Assembly (NCBI GenBank): GCA_008086245.1
Contig: VSIX01000003.1
Location: 1-64,000 of the forward strand
From: Candidatus Mcinerneyibacterium aminivorans
GTDB lineage: Bacteria > Macinerneyibacteriota > Macinerneyibacteria > Macinerneyibacteriales > Macinerneyibacteriaceae
Direction: 5' to 3'
Length of the DNA: 64,000 bases
Of this stretch, positions 17,934 through 26,827 are shown piece after piece. The notes below the pieces were generated by a model. That model did not search any database. It was not told the origin of the DNA and worked only from the letters and a program-made list of their open reading frames with translations. Numbering within the stretch: the stretch's first letter is position 1; every line of letters begins with the position of its first letter. The position numbers were made by a program, and so were the translations under genes.

Positions 17934-17950
17934 GAAAGAGGTGTTGATAG

Positions 17951-18694
17951 ATGGAATGTATTTTTAAAAAACCGGAATCAATGACAGAAAATAAGACTAT
18001 TTATTGTCCAGGCTGTCATCATGGGATTATTCATAGATTAGTTGCTGAAGTTATAGATGAGCTGGATATTGCAGACAAAGCAATAGGAGTTGCTCCTGTA
18101 GGGTGCTCTGTACTTGCATATGATTATATAGATGTTGATTTTGCTGAAGCTGCACATGGTAGAGCTCCGGCTATGGCTACAGGTATAAAATTGCCACAAC
18201 CGGATAAAGTTGTTTTTACCTATCAGGGTGATGGAGACCTGGCTTCAATAGGTGCAGCAGAAATATTACATCTTGCTAATCGCGGGTATAATATTACTAC
18301 AGTTTTTGTAAACAATGCTATTTATGGAATGACCGGTGGACAGATGGCTCCTACAACATTGGAAGGTCAAAAAACAGCTACTTCTCCTATGGGAAGAAGA
18401 ATTGATATACATGGATATCCAATGAGAGTTTCTGAAATATTAACCAAAACTCCGGGAGCTGCTTATATCGCACGTGGAGCAGTTTATGACCCAGCTAATG
18501 TGAATAAAACCAAGAAAATGATTAAGAAAGCTTTCCAAAATCAAATTGATGGAAAGGGTTTCTCAATGGTTGAAGTGCTTTCAATTTGCCCTACAAACTG
18601 GGGTATGTCTCCACTTGATGCTCAGGAATGGTTGAAAGAAAATATGGTACCTTATTATCCATTGGGTGTAAAAAAAGATATTGATGAAGAATAA
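17951..18694 (+). CDS. 2-oxoacid:ferredoxin oxidoreductase beta subunit (TPP-binding)
   Basis: A 247-residue subunit that binds the pyrophosphate of TPP through the GDGDLASIG...NN motif (the second Asn-Asn in VFVNNAIYGMTGGQ). The family opening with YCPGCHHG is present, as are HGRAPAMATGIK and VLSICPTNWG. It combines with the VorB-like alpha subunit to decarboxylate the 2-oxoacid. The Shine-Dalgarno is aaagaggtg. It is 19 bp upstream of the gamma subunit. This arrangement matches VOR/KOR operons of Thermotogota-like and clostridial anaerobes. Confidence 0.92.
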   Translation: MECIFKKPESMTENKTIYCPGCHHGIIHRLVAEVIDELDIADKAIGVAPVGCSVLAYDYIDVDFAEAAHGRAPAMATGIKLPQPDKVVFTYQGDGDLASIGAAEILHLANRGYNITTVFVNNAIYGMTGGQMAPTTLEGQKTATSPMGRRIDIHGYPMRVSEILTKTPGAAYIARGAVYDPANVNKTKKMIKKAFQNQIDGKGFSMVEVLSICPTNWGMSPLDAQEWLKENMVPYYPLGVKKDIDEE

Positions 18695-18713
18695 ATTAAT
18701 TTGAGGAGGAATT

Positions 18714-19247
18714 ATGGAACATAGAATTATAATGGCAGGCTTTGGTGGCCAGGGTATTATGGTAATGGGCAGTATGCTTACTTATGCAGCAATGAAGGAA
18801 GGTAAAGAAACTTCTTGGATTCCTTCTTATGGAGTTGAGCAAAGAGGTGGAACAGCAAATTGTAGTGTAGTCGTATCTGATGAAATAATAGCTGCACCAA
18901 TTGTTGACAATCCTGATATGGCCATAATAATGAATAGACCTTCACTTGATAAATTTGAACCCAGAATGGTTAAAAATGGACTGCTTCTAATAAATGATTC
19001 TATTGTAGAAAGAGAAGTAGAAAGAGATGATTTGGAAGTAATAAGAATTAAAGCGAATGATATTGCAATAGAACTGGGTAATAAAAGAATTGCTAATATG
19101 GTAATGTTAGGTGCACTTACCAAAAAGACAGGAATTGTAAAGATAGAAACCCTTAAAAATTCACTTAAGGATGTTTTATCAAAAAGAAGACATGATTTAA
19201 TCGGAATTAATCAAAAGGCTCTTGATAAAGGAGCAGATCTAGTATAA
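18714..19247 (+). CDS. 2-oxoacid:ferredoxin oxidoreductase gamma subunit
   Basis: A 177-residue subunit that forms the CoA-binding part of the enzyme. Family motifs are the N-terminal GFGGQGIMVMG and the SYGVEQRGGTANCSVVVSDE segment. Length is normal. It is the last gene of the five-gene operon and is followed by a strong terminator. The operon as a whole would give reduced ferredoxin plus acyl-CoA from amino-acid-derived 2-oxoacids, in line with the glycine cleavage genes nearby. Confidence 0.92.
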   Translation: MEHRIIMAGFGGQGIMVMGSMLTYAAMKEGKETSWIPSYGVEQRGGTANCSVVVSDEIIAAPIVDNPDMAIIMNRPSLDKFEPRMVKNGLLLINDSIVEREVERDDLEVIRIKANDIAIELGNKRIANMVMLGALTKKTGIVKIETLKNSLKDVLSKRRHDLIGINQKALDKGADLV

Positions 19248-19255
19248 AATATATA

Positions 19256-19283
19256 AAATAGGGAGAGGATTCTCTCCCTATTT
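19256..19283 (+). terminator. Rho-independent terminator after the oxidoreductase operon
   Basis: 12-bp perfect arms (19256-19267 and 19272-19283, GC-rich in the inner part gggagag/ctctccc) with a 4-nt loop, followed by a T-rich stretch. It lies 9 bp after the gamma-subunit stop. Confidence 0.85.
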
Positions 19284-19306
19284 GTTATATTTTGGAGGAA
19301 TATTTT

Positions 19307-21022
19307 ATGAAGATTGGTGAAATATTAATTGAAGAAGGAATAATAACTGAGAAACAGCTTAAAAAAGCACTGAAAGAACAAAAATCTACTAATGAACATC
19401 TGGGTACAATTCTTGTAAGAATGGGATATGTTTCTGAATCGGTTTTAACAAACATGCTGGGAAAACAGATGGATGTTGCTTCAGTTGATTTAACTAATTT
19501 TGAAATTGATGAAAATATCCTAAGGGAAATCCCCGAAGAAATTGCAAGAAAGTATAATGTTATTCCTCTTCATAGAATGGGACATACTATCACAGTTGCC
19601 ATGGTTGATCCAACAAATGTGATGGCCATAGATGATATTAAGTTTCATACAGGTTACAATATTGAACCTGTTGTTTCTGCTGAAGCATCGATCAAAAAAG
19701 CTATTAACAAATATTACGGGTCCTTAGAAGAGGAAACAAATGATATTGATGAGATGTCGGCTTCTTTTACTGATGTGGACCTGACAGAATTTGAAGTTGT
19801 GGATGAAGAGGAAGAAGAAAACATCAACCAGCAGGAATTGATGAATCAGGTTGAAGATGAACCTATAGTAAAGCTTGTTAGAAAGATAATTGTAAAAGCT
19901 GTTGTTCAAAATGCCAGCGATGTTCACATAGAACCTTATGAAAAATCTCTAAGGGTAAGATACAGAATTGATGGTATGTTACAAACTGTACTGGAACCTC
20001 CTAAAAAATTGCAATATGCAATATCTTCAAGAATAAAGATTCTGGCAAAGCTCGATATTGCAGAAAAAAGGATCCCTCAGGACGGTAGGGTGAAAATGAA
20101 AGTTAGCAGAAACAAGTATGTTGATTTACGTGTATCTATTCTGCCTACTGTTTTTGGTGAAAAAATTGTTATGCGGATTTTGGATAAAGATAATTTAATG
20201 CTTGATATGGCTGATTTGGGCTTTGCAGAGAATGAATTAAGAAAATTTAGAAAAGCAATTCAGGCTCCTTATGGAATTATTCTGGTAACAGGACCTACCG
20301 GGTCGGGGAAAACCACCACACTTTATTCAGCTTTACATCAGCTTAATGATGAAAGTGTGAATATTATGACTGCAGAAGATCCCGTGGAGTTTAATCTTCA
20401 GGGAATCAATCAGGTAAATGTTAAATCAGAAATTGGCTTAACTTTTGCAGCTTCTCTAAGGTCTTTTCTTAGACAGGATCCAGATATTATACTTGTTGGG
20501 GAGATGAGAGATTATGAAACTGCTGAAATAGGTATTAAAGCAGCATTAACAGGTCATTTGGTTTTATCAACACTGCATACAAATGATGCCCCATCTTCGG
20601 TTAATAGACTGGTTAATATGGGAGTGGAGCCTTTCTTAATTGCATCCTCTGTAGTTTTGATTATGGCCCAGAGGTTAATAAGAACATTGTGCGGGAATTG
20701 CAAGGAACAGTATAATCCTACAGAAGCAGAATTAAAGACTATTGGGATAGATCCATCAGAATCCGATCAGCACACATTTTTTAGGCCGAAAGGGTGCGAA
20801 AACTGTAACAATACAGGTTATAAAGGTAGAGCTGGAGTTTTTGAAGTTCTTTATATAACTGATAAAATTAGAAAAATAATATTAAATAGGGGTTCTTCTT
20901 TGGATATTAAAGAAGTTGCCAGAGAAGAAGGAATGAGAACCTTAAGAGAAAGTGCTGTAGAAAAATTTAAAAATGGATCAACAAGTTATGAGGAAGTAAT
21001 TGAAAAAACATTTGAGGATTAA
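19307..21022 (+). CDS. pilB: Type IV pilus assembly ATPase PilB (GspE family)
   Basis: A 571-residue hexameric ATPase that powers pilus extension. The N-terminal MshEN/T2SSE_N domain spans about residues 1-150, with a short acidic linker after it. The Walker A motif GPTGSGKT is at 329-336, the Asp box FLRQDPDIILVGEMRD and the His box TGHLVLSTLHTND follow, and a zinc-binding tetracysteine CGNC...CENC lies near the C terminus. I chose the ATG at 19307, behind the Shine-Dalgarno ggaggaa; an in-frame TTG at 19292 overlaps that site. It starts the pilB-pilT-pilC cluster. Confidence 0.93.
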   Translation: MKIGEILIEEGIITEKQLKKALKEQKSTNEHLGTILVRMGYVSESVLTNMLGKQMDVASVDLTNFEIDENILREIPEEIARKYNVIPLHRMGHTITVAMVDPTNVMAIDDIKFHTGYNIEPVVSAEASIKKAINKYYGSLEEETNDIDEMSASFTDVDLTEFEVVDEEEEENINQQELMNQVEDEPIVKLVRKIIVKAVVQNASDVHIEPYEKSLRVRYRIDGMLQTVLEPPKKLQYAISSRIKILAKLDIAEKRIPQDGRVKMKVSRNKYVDLRVSILPTVFGEKIVMRILDKDNLMLDMADLGFAENELRKFRKAIQAPYGIILVTGPTGSGKTTTLYSALHQLNDESVNIMTAEDPVEFNLQGINQVNVKSEIGLTFAASLRSFLRQDPDIILVGEMRDYETAEIGIKAALTGHLVLSTLHTNDAPSSVNRLVNMGVEPFLIASSVVLIMAQRLIRTLCGNCKEQYNPTEAELKTIGIDPSESDQHTFFRPKGCENCNNTGYKGRAGVFEVLYITDKIRKIILNRGSSLDIKEVAREEGMRTLRESAVEKFKNGSTSYEEVIEKTFED

Positions 21023-21045
21023 TATAATTAAATTGGGGTGTAAAT

Positions 21046-22206
21046 ATGGAAAATAATAGTTTTAATTCTGAAGATGACAGTTTAAATTTGAAAATTAATA
21101 AAGGTGGAAAGTTTAAAAATGAACAGGCAAAGAAAAAGAAAATTAATATAACAGAATTATTCCATTATATGAAAAAGAAAGATGCTTCTGACCTTCATAT
21201 TACGGTCGGGAAAAGACCAGTTGTTAGAGTACATGGGGAAATTGAGGAAGTACCAAATATGCCCGTATTGACACCCAAAACTGCTCATGCATTAATATAC
21301 AGTATTTTAACAGAAGCACAGAAGAAAGAATTTGAAGATACCAATGAATTAGATTTTTCATTCAGTGTGAAAGGTGTTTCAAGATTCAGGGGAAACGTAT
21401 ACAAGCAAAGGGGTACTCTTGGAATGGCTGTGAGAGCAATTCCCTATGAAATACAATCATTTAGTGATTTGGGATTACCGTCGGTTTTAAAAGACATGTG
21501 TAAAAAACCAAACGGGTTAATTTTAGTTACCGGGCCAACCGGATCCGGAAAAACCACCACACTTGCTTCAATGATTGATTACATAAATGAAAATAGGCAT
21601 GGGCATATTATTACCATTGAAGAGCCTATAGAATTTATTCATAGACATAAAAATTGTATTGTTAATCAAAGAGAGGTCGGTTCAGATACAAGTGAGTTTG
21701 CAGTAGCTCTAAAACACGTCTTACGACAGGACCCGGATTTTATTCTTATTGGTGAGCTCAGAGATTTGGAATCCATGGAAACAGCCCTTAAAATAGCAGA
21801 GACAGGTCATTTATGCCTTGCAAGTTTGCATACTAATTCGGCTGCTCAAACTATTTCAAGAATAATTGATATGTTTCCTGGTGATGAAAAACAACAGGTA
21901 AGAAGTCAACTGTCCTTTGTTATAGAGGGAATAGTTTCCCAGCAATTGATACCCTCTACGAGGGGCGGAAGGGTTTTAGCTTATGAAATTCTGGTAGCCA
22001 CCCCAGCAATACGAAATCTTATTAGGGAGGATAAACTTCAACAAATTCAATCACATATGCAAACCGGACAAAAATACGGAATGACAACATTAAATAATAT
22101 GTTATTTGATTTATATGAGAACAATAAGATTAGTTATGAAAATGCACTTAAAAGGTCACCAAATCCTGATGGGTTAATAAAGAAAATAAACAAAGCTGGA
22201 ATATAA
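21046..22206 (+). CDS. pilT: Type IV pilus twitching-motility ATPase PilT
   Basis: A 386-residue retraction ATPase, longer than the usual 345-365 because of an extra charged N-terminal segment of about 40 residues. Core motifs are intact: DLHITVGKRPVVRVHGEI near the start of the PAS-like domain, Walker A GPTGSGKT at 163-170, RQDPDFILIGELRD, TGHLCLASLHTNSA and the family AIRNLIRE box. Its presence implies retractile pili (twitching, DNA uptake or adhesion control), and it distinguishes the system from a pure type II secretion system. Confidence 0.94.
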   Translation: MENNSFNSEDDSLNLKINKGGKFKNEQAKKKKINITELFHYMKKKDASDLHITVGKRPVVRVHGEIEEVPNMPVLTPKTAHALIYSILTEAQKKEFEDTNELDFSFSVKGVSRFRGNVYKQRGTLGMAVRAIPYEIQSFSDLGLPSVLKDMCKKPNGLILVTGPTGSGKTTTLASMIDYINENRHGHIITIEEPIEFIHRHKNCIVNQREVGSDTSEFAVALKHVLRQDPDFILIGELRDLESMETALKIAETGHLCLASLHTNSAAQTISRIIDMFPGDEKQQVRSQLSFVIEGIVSQQLIPSTRGGRVLAYEILVATPAIRNLIREDKLQQIQSHMQTGQKYGMTTLNNMLFDLYENNKISYENALKRSPNPDGLIKKINKAGI

Positions 22207-22226
22207 GATAAACAGGGAGGTAAATA

Positions 22227-23423
22227 ATGCCTATTTATAAATATTCGGGTCGAATAAATAATCAAAAAACAGAAGGCGAAATTGAAGCAGAAAATGAAGA
22301 AGTTGCAAGAGATTTACTAAATAGTAAAAATATTGAAATAGAGACTCTTTTCAAGAAACCCAAAGAACTGAATTTTACTTTAGGTTCTGGTGTAAAAACA
22401 AAAGATATTGTTATTTTCACAAGACAGTTTTCTACCATGCTTGAGGCGGGTATTCCACTAGATGAATGTTTGGATATATTATCGACCCAGGTGGAAAATC
22501 AGCATCTTGCAAATATAGTAAAAGAGGTAAAAATAGATGTTGAAGGAGGTAAACCGCTGAATGAGAGTCTGGCCCAGCACCCAAAAGTTTTTAAAACTCT
22601 ATATACTTCTCTGGTTGAAGCAGGAGAAGAAGGGGGACTACTTACAAATGTATTGAATAGACTTTCAACATATATGGAAAAAAATGAAGAAACAAAAAGC
22701 AAAATTAAGTCTGCAATGATATATCCGGTTATTATTTTAATTATTGCTTTTACAGTTACATTTGGTTTGCTTTATTTTGTTATTCCAAAATTTCAGGAGA
22801 TGTTTTCTTCTTTTGATTCCGAGCTTCCCGGATTAACACAGATACTTATTGATACAAGTCAGTTTGCCCAGAAGAATTTTTTGCTTATTATTGGAGCAGT
22901 TATAGGATTTATTGTTGTTTTTATAGTGCTTAGTAAAACCGAAAAAGGCAGATGGATTATTGACAGCCTTCAGCTGAAATTACCAATTATAGGTAATTTA
23001 GCCCGAAAAGGAGCCGTTGCCAGATTTACAAGGACATTTGGGACTCTTATAGAAAGTGGTGTAGAAATATTGAGAGCCTTAGAAATCACGGCTAAGGTGG
23101 CGGGAAATGTTGTTATTGAAAAAGCAATACTTGATGCAAGACAGAGCATTTCCGGTGGGTCGGAAATATCAAAACCTTTAGCTGAATCAGGGGTTTTCCC
23201 CCCAATGGTGATACATATGATTGGAGCTGGGGAAAAATCCGGGGCGCTGGAAGAGATGCTGACCAAGATTGCCGATTTCTATGAAAAAGAGGTTGATAAT
23301 GCTCTTGAAGCGTTTACTTCTTCTTTAGAACCTATTTTAATTGTTTTTATAGGGGGAATCTTAGGTACCATTGTAATAGGTATGTTTATGCCTATCCTAA
23401 CAATGGCATCTGCAGTAGGTTAA
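22227..23423 (+). CDS. pilC: Type IV pilus inner-membrane platform protein PilC (GspF family)
   Basis: A 398-residue polytopic protein with an N-terminal cytoplasmic domain and two T2SSF repeats. The first repeat begins with FTRQFSTMLEAGIPLDECLDIL and the second with FTRTFGTLIESGVEILRALE. Three transmembrane segments are visible, at about 170-190, 215-235 and near the C terminus. It forms the platform that couples PilB and PilT to the pilin subunits. It is 20 bp after pilT. A separate promoter then precedes the pilin-like gene, so subunit expression can exceed that of the machinery. Confidence 0.94.
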   Translation: MPIYKYSGRINNQKTEGEIEAENEEVARDLLNSKNIEIETLFKKPKELNFTLGSGVKTKDIVIFTRQFSTMLEAGIPLDECLDILSTQVENQHLANIVKEVKIDVEGGKPLNESLAQHPKVFKTLYTSLVEAGEEGGLLTNVLNRLSTYMEKNEETKSKIKSAMIYPVIILIIAFTVTFGLLYFVIPKFQEMFSSFDSELPGLTQILIDTSQFAQKNFLLIIGAVIGFIVVFIVLSKTEKGRWIIDSLQLKLPIIGNLARKGAVARFTRTFGTLIESGVEILRALEITAKVAGNVVIEKAILDARQSISGGSEISKPLAESGVFPPMVIHMIGAGEKSGALEEMLTKIADFYEKEVDNALEAFTSSLEPILIVFIGGILGTIVIGMFMPILTMASAVG

Positions 23424-23450
23424 TAATAAATGATTGTCTTAATTTTCTTA

Positions 23451-23478
23451 TTGACTTTTTGTCAGATATTGCTAATAT
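23451..23478 (+). promoter_or_regulatory. Promoter for the pilin-like gene
   Basis: TTGACT (23451-23456), a 16-bp spacer and TAATAT (23473-23478). It lies 27 bp upstream of the start codon, whose Shine-Dalgarno is ggaggtg. A promoter inside the cluster fits higher expression of a structural subunit. Confidence 0.5.
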
Positions 23479-23504
23479 AGTTTTAACAGATTTGGAGGTG
23501 TTTT

Positions 23505-24566
23505 ATGAATAAACAGGGAAAAAGTTATATACTATTGGATATTATTATAGTTATTTTACTGGCGGCGGTTATTATTTCTTTTATTTTACCATCTCGACAA
23601 ATAGATAAAGATTTAAAAGCTATTACAAATACAGAAAAAGCTCTTTCTGCTTTAAGTGCAGGAATTGATATGTATTATACAAGGATGGATGGTGAAATGC
23701 CTGGTGAAAAAGGAGAAGGTATTGAAGCAATTTATTCAATATTTGAAGATTTGAAAGAAGAAGAGATATGGAAAATTCTTGAGGTTAATCCAGATAAATT
23801 AAAAAATTATTTTGCAAAAGGGGTACCGGGTACAAAATATGAACCAGCTAAAGGAAGACAGGCTTATGAGATAGTGGCATTTTCAAAAGACAGAGCTCCT
23901 CATAAATTTATAATGGATGAGGAAGAGATTAAAAATATCGATCCCGAAAAAAAGTTAGTTGAAATTCTAGGTCAAATAGAGGGTTTAAATAAAGATATAA
24001 AAAATAAAATTAAGAAATTTAAACTAATTCAATCCAGAGGGGAAGATATTGAAAAGTTTATTGCTAATGCTAAAGAATATGAAAAAATTCTTGCAGAAGA
24101 TGATCTTTTTACAAATCTGGAAGAAAACCTGGAAAATGCTGAAAGTGTTGATGATGTAAATAAAAAGCTTTATAACAAAATTAGGAATACACTTAATAAT
24201 TTAAGAGTATCAATAAAAAAGGTTGAAAAGGTTAAGGAAAACTCAAAAGAAACTGTTAGAAGCATTGGAAAAATTGCCATTGATGCTGAAGATTATATGA
24301 AAGAACTTGAAGAAATTAAAAATTATGTTAAATCAGATAGATTAAAAGGAATGGCAAAAGAATTTTTGCAAAAAGCTGAGAAAACTAAAGATAGAGCTGA
24401 TGATGTTACAGATAAATTATATCCTCAGGCTGAAGAACTGGCTAAAAAAGTTGACGAAAAAAGTGATTTTCTCGAAGAATATAATGGCAAGTATCTTGAA
24501 TACAGAAATAAATTCCAGCCTTTAAACAATATGTATGCTGATATGCAAAATGAAAATGAAGAATAA
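23505..24566 (+). CDS. Divergent type IV pilin-like protein with long helical C-terminal part
   Basis: This 353-residue protein follows pilBTC and has no name I recognise. Its N terminus aligns with type IV pilins if Tyr8 is taken as +1: the position -1 residue is Ser7, where Gly is usual, Asp12 falls at +5, where Glu is usual, and Pro29 falls exactly at +22, the conserved helix-breaking proline. Between them is an uninterrupted hydrophobic stretch. After a short region with Gly/Pro turns (about 65-140) the rest is mostly charged helix with heptad-like patterns, unlike the beta-sheet head of normal pilins. It may be a pseudopilin, a pilin with a coiled-coil head, or simply a membrane-anchored helical protein. 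It ends before a strong terminator. Confidence 0.6.
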   Translation: MNKQGKSYILLDIIIVILLAAVIISFILPSRQIDKDLKAITNTEKALSALSAGIDMYYTRMDGEMPGEKGEGIEAIYSIFEDLKEEEIWKILEVNPDKLKNYFAKGVPGTKYEPAKGRQAYEIVAFSKDRAPHKFIMDEEEIKNIDPEKKLVEILGQIEGLNKDIKNKIKKFKLIQSRGEDIEKFIANAKEYEKILAEDDLFTNLEENLENAESVDDVNKKLYNKIRNTLNNLRVSIKKVEKVKENSKETVRSIGKIAIDAEDYMKELEEIKNYVKSDRLKGMAKEFLQKAEKTKDRADDVTDKLYPQAEELAKKVDEKSDFLEEYNGKYLEYRNKFQPLNNMYADMQNENEE

Positions 24567-24594
24567 TTAGAAGATATATATAAAAGTATTTCAG

Positions 24595-24626
24595 GGGCAG
24601 GTTTTATAACCTGCCCTTTTTTTTTT
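24595..24626 (+). terminator. Strong rho-independent terminator
   Basis: 9-bp GC-rich arms (24595-24603 and 24608-24616) with a 4-nt loop and then a run of 10 T. It ends the pilus cluster. Confidence 0.93.
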
Positions 24627-24980
24627 AAAAAAATCTGGAAAAATTATAAAAATCAGTAGTTTGTTCAATGAATAATGTCTATAAATCTAAATTTTATAAT
24701 TCTTTTTAAATAAGAATTTTGGTTTGTAAAACTTCAGAGAAAAATAATTCTAATAAGGTAATCAATGTTTAATCTACTCCGGTTTGTTTTTGAGTTTTAA
24801 TTTAATTATTTCTGTGATTTTCATCTTTTCTAATTAATATAATTTTATTATTATGATTATTTCCCAAAATAAAAACTCTTAAATAATAATTTTATATCTA
24901 TCTTAATCAAAGCATTAATGTTGAATTTATCTCTGACTTTACATCTATTATAATTTGACCTGTAAATTTTTAATAATAAT
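24627..24980. other. AT-rich intergenic region upstream of the Pho control site
   Basis: About 350 bp of very AT-rich DNA between the pilus terminator and the Pho-box array. I find no open frame with coding character, no RNA gene and no repeat here. Confidence 0.6.
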
Positions 24981-25035
24981 CTTAACATATTCTTAACATT
25001 TTATTCATAAAACCTTAAATATTTGATTTTATAAT
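24981..25035 (+). promoter_or_regulatory. Pho-box-like repeat array and -10 of the pst-pho operon
   Basis: Four consecutive 11-bp units (24981, 24992, 25003 and 25014) are in phase; three begin with CTTAA and the first two read CTTAACAT. TTAACA repeated every 11 bp matches the PhoP/PhoB type of direct-repeat binding site. A perfect -10 TATAAT is at 25030-25035, 9 bp after the last TTAAAT, with no -35 box in register, as expected for an activator-dependent Pho promoter. The pstS ATG is 30 bp further on. Confidence 0.75.
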
Positions 25036-25065
25036 TAAAATCGAATTAACGAAGGAGGTTAATTT

Positions 25066-25896
25066 ATGAGAAAAAAAATGAAAATAGTATTAGTTTTGAG
25101 TTTAGTTATGATGTTATCAATTATCTCAACAGTTAGTGTAAATGCTGGTTCGAGAGAAAGAGTACAGATTACAGGATCTACAACTGTTCTCCCGGTAGCC
25201 CAAAGAGCGGCTGAGGAATTTATGAACAAATATGATATTACGGTATCTGTAAGAGGTGGTGGTTCCGGGACAGGTATTTCAGCTTTAATAGATGGTAGAG
25301 CAGATATTGCAGATGCATCAAGACCTATGAAAAAAAAGGAACTCGAAATTGCTAAAAATAAAGGTGTTAATCCAAAGGAACATATTATTGCCAGAGACGG
25401 AATTGCTGTTGTAATAAACAATAATAATCCAGTTGATGAGCTTACTTTAGATGAAGTAAAAAAGATTTTTTCGGGAACAATAAAAAACTGGAAACAGGTA
25501 GGCGGTCCGGACAAAGGTATAGTTGTTGTATCCAGAGATTCTTCATCGGGCACATTTGAAGCTTTCAAAGAAATAGCTTTAGATGGTAATAAGTACAGTA
25601 AAGATGCACTAAGATTAGGATCAAATAAGGCAGTTTCATCTACAGTTGCAAGATCTCCTTATGCGATTGGATACATCGGTATGGCATATCTTTCAACTAG
25701 AGTTAAGGCTCTTGCAGTTGATGGTGTTAAACCAACTATGAAGGCAGCTGGAAGCGGAGAATATAAAATTGCAAGACCTCTATTTATGTATACTGATGGT
25801 GAACCTACAGGTAACATTAAGAAATTTATCGACTTTGTATATTCTGAAGAAGGACAAAAAATAGCTAGAGAAGTAGGTTATGTGCCGGTAAAATAA
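25066..25896 (+). CDS. pstS: Phosphate ABC transporter substrate-binding protein
   Basis: A 276-residue periplasmic phosphate-binding protein of the PstS type. Residues 1-26 form a signal peptide, ending near VNAGS. The mature protein opens with the phosphate-binding strand ITGSTTVLPVAQ, has the loop VRGGGSGTGI, and later the VSRDSSSGTFEAF motif whose Ser and Arg residues complete the phosphate site. A strong Shine-Dalgarno (gaaggaggt) precedes the ATG. It is the first gene of pstSCAB-phoU-phoB-phoR and follows a Pho-box-like array. A hairpin separates it from pstC. Confidence 0.95.
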   Translation: MRKKMKIVLVLSLVMMLSIISTVSVNAGSRERVQITGSTTVLPVAQRAAEEFMNKYDITVSVRGGGSGTGISALIDGRADIADASRPMKKKELEIAKNKGVNPKEHIIARDGIAVVINNNNPVDELTLDEVKKIFSGTIKNWKQVGGPDKGIVVVSRDSSSGTFEAFKEIALDGNKYSKDALRLGSNKAVSSTVARSPYAIGYIGMAYLSTRVKALAVDGVKPTMKAAGSGEYKIARPLFMYTDGEPTGNIKKFIDFVYSEEGQKIAREVGYVPVK

Positions 25897-25917
25897 TCAA
25901 AATAGAAAATGTTTTAC

Positions 25918-25943
25918 AGGGAGATAGATTGATCTATCTCCCT
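25918..25943 (+). terminator. Intercistronic hairpin between pstS and pstC
   Basis: Perfect 12-bp arms (25918-25929 and 25932-25943) give a stable stem; the tail (ctttatg) has few T residues. It is likely to act as a partial terminator or a 3'-end stabiliser that keeps pstS mRNA in excess over the transporter genes. This is a common arrangement for binding-protein genes. Confidence 0.7.
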
Positions 25944-25966
25944 CTTTATGAAAGAAGGGATAAAAG

Positions 25967-26827
25967 ATGAATCATATTAAGGAGAAAATTTTTAAGTATA
26001 CAACTCTGATAGCAGCTTTATTTTCGATAATTTTCTTATTTGGTATTATAATAAGTATTTTTACACAGGGAATTCCAGCTTTTTCAGAAATTGGTATTTT
26101 TGATTTTATATTTGGGACTGAATGGAATCCCACTCATATTGAACCGTCTTTCGGCATTGCGGGATTAATTGTAAGTTCTCTTCTGGTTACTACTATCGCG
26201 CTTGTTTTTGCTGTTCCCCTCGGGGTGGGAGCGGCTCTTTATATTTCAGAAATTGCAAATAAAAAATTCAAAGAAATTTTAAAACCGGTAATAGAATTAT
26301 TAGCAGGAATACCATCAGTTATATACGGTTTATTTGGAATGACCGTACTGGCTCCATTTGTTAGGGAGCTGTTCGGAGTTCCTATTGGACTAAATGCCTT
26401 TACTGCAGGTATAATTCTTGCCATTATGGTTATTCCGATTATTGCAAGCATATCGGAGGATGCTATTAATTCGGTTCCTAATGAATTACGAGAGGCTTCA
26501 CTTGCACTGGGGGCAAATAACTGGGAGACAATAACAAAGGTAGTTTTACCCGCTTCCAAGTCGGGGGTTATTACAAGTATAATACTTGGATTTGGCAGGG
26601 CAATTGGAGAAACGATGGTTGTTTTAATGGTTGCCGGTGGTTCAATCGGTTTTCCAGATTCAATTTTTGACCCGGTTAGACCTATGACTTCTTCTATTGC
26701 TGCAGAAATGGGCGAAGCTACGCTGGGAAGTCTTCATTTTCATTCACTTTTTGCAATAGGAATTATTCTATTTATTATAACATTTATTTCAAATTTAATA
26801 ACTCATATAATAAAGGAGAAAAAATGA
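25967..26827 (+). CDS. pstC: Phosphate ABC transporter permease PstC
   Basis: A 286-residue inner-membrane permease with about six helices. It contains the binding-protein-dependent transport domain with the EAA loop (ELREASLALGANNWETITKVVLP) that contacts the ATPase PstB. The segment ELLAGIPSVIYGLFG is typical of PstC. The start is preceded by gaaaggg-type purines and the end overlaps the pstA start by 4 bp (ATGA). Order and spacing are those of a standard pst operon. Confidence 0.94.
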   Translation: MNHIKEKIFKYTTLIAALFSIIFLFGIIISIFTQGIPAFSEIGIFDFIFGTEWNPTHIEPSFGIAGLIVSSLLVTTIALVFAVPLGVGAALYISEIANKKFKEILKPVIELLAGIPSVIYGLFGMTVLAPFVRELFGVPIGLNAFTAGIILAIMVIPIIASISEDAINSVPNELREASLALGANNWETITKVVLPASKSGVITSIILGFGRAIGETMVVLMVAGGSIGFPDSIFDPVRPMTSSIAAEMGEATLGSLHFHSLFAIGIILFIITFISNLITHIIKEKK

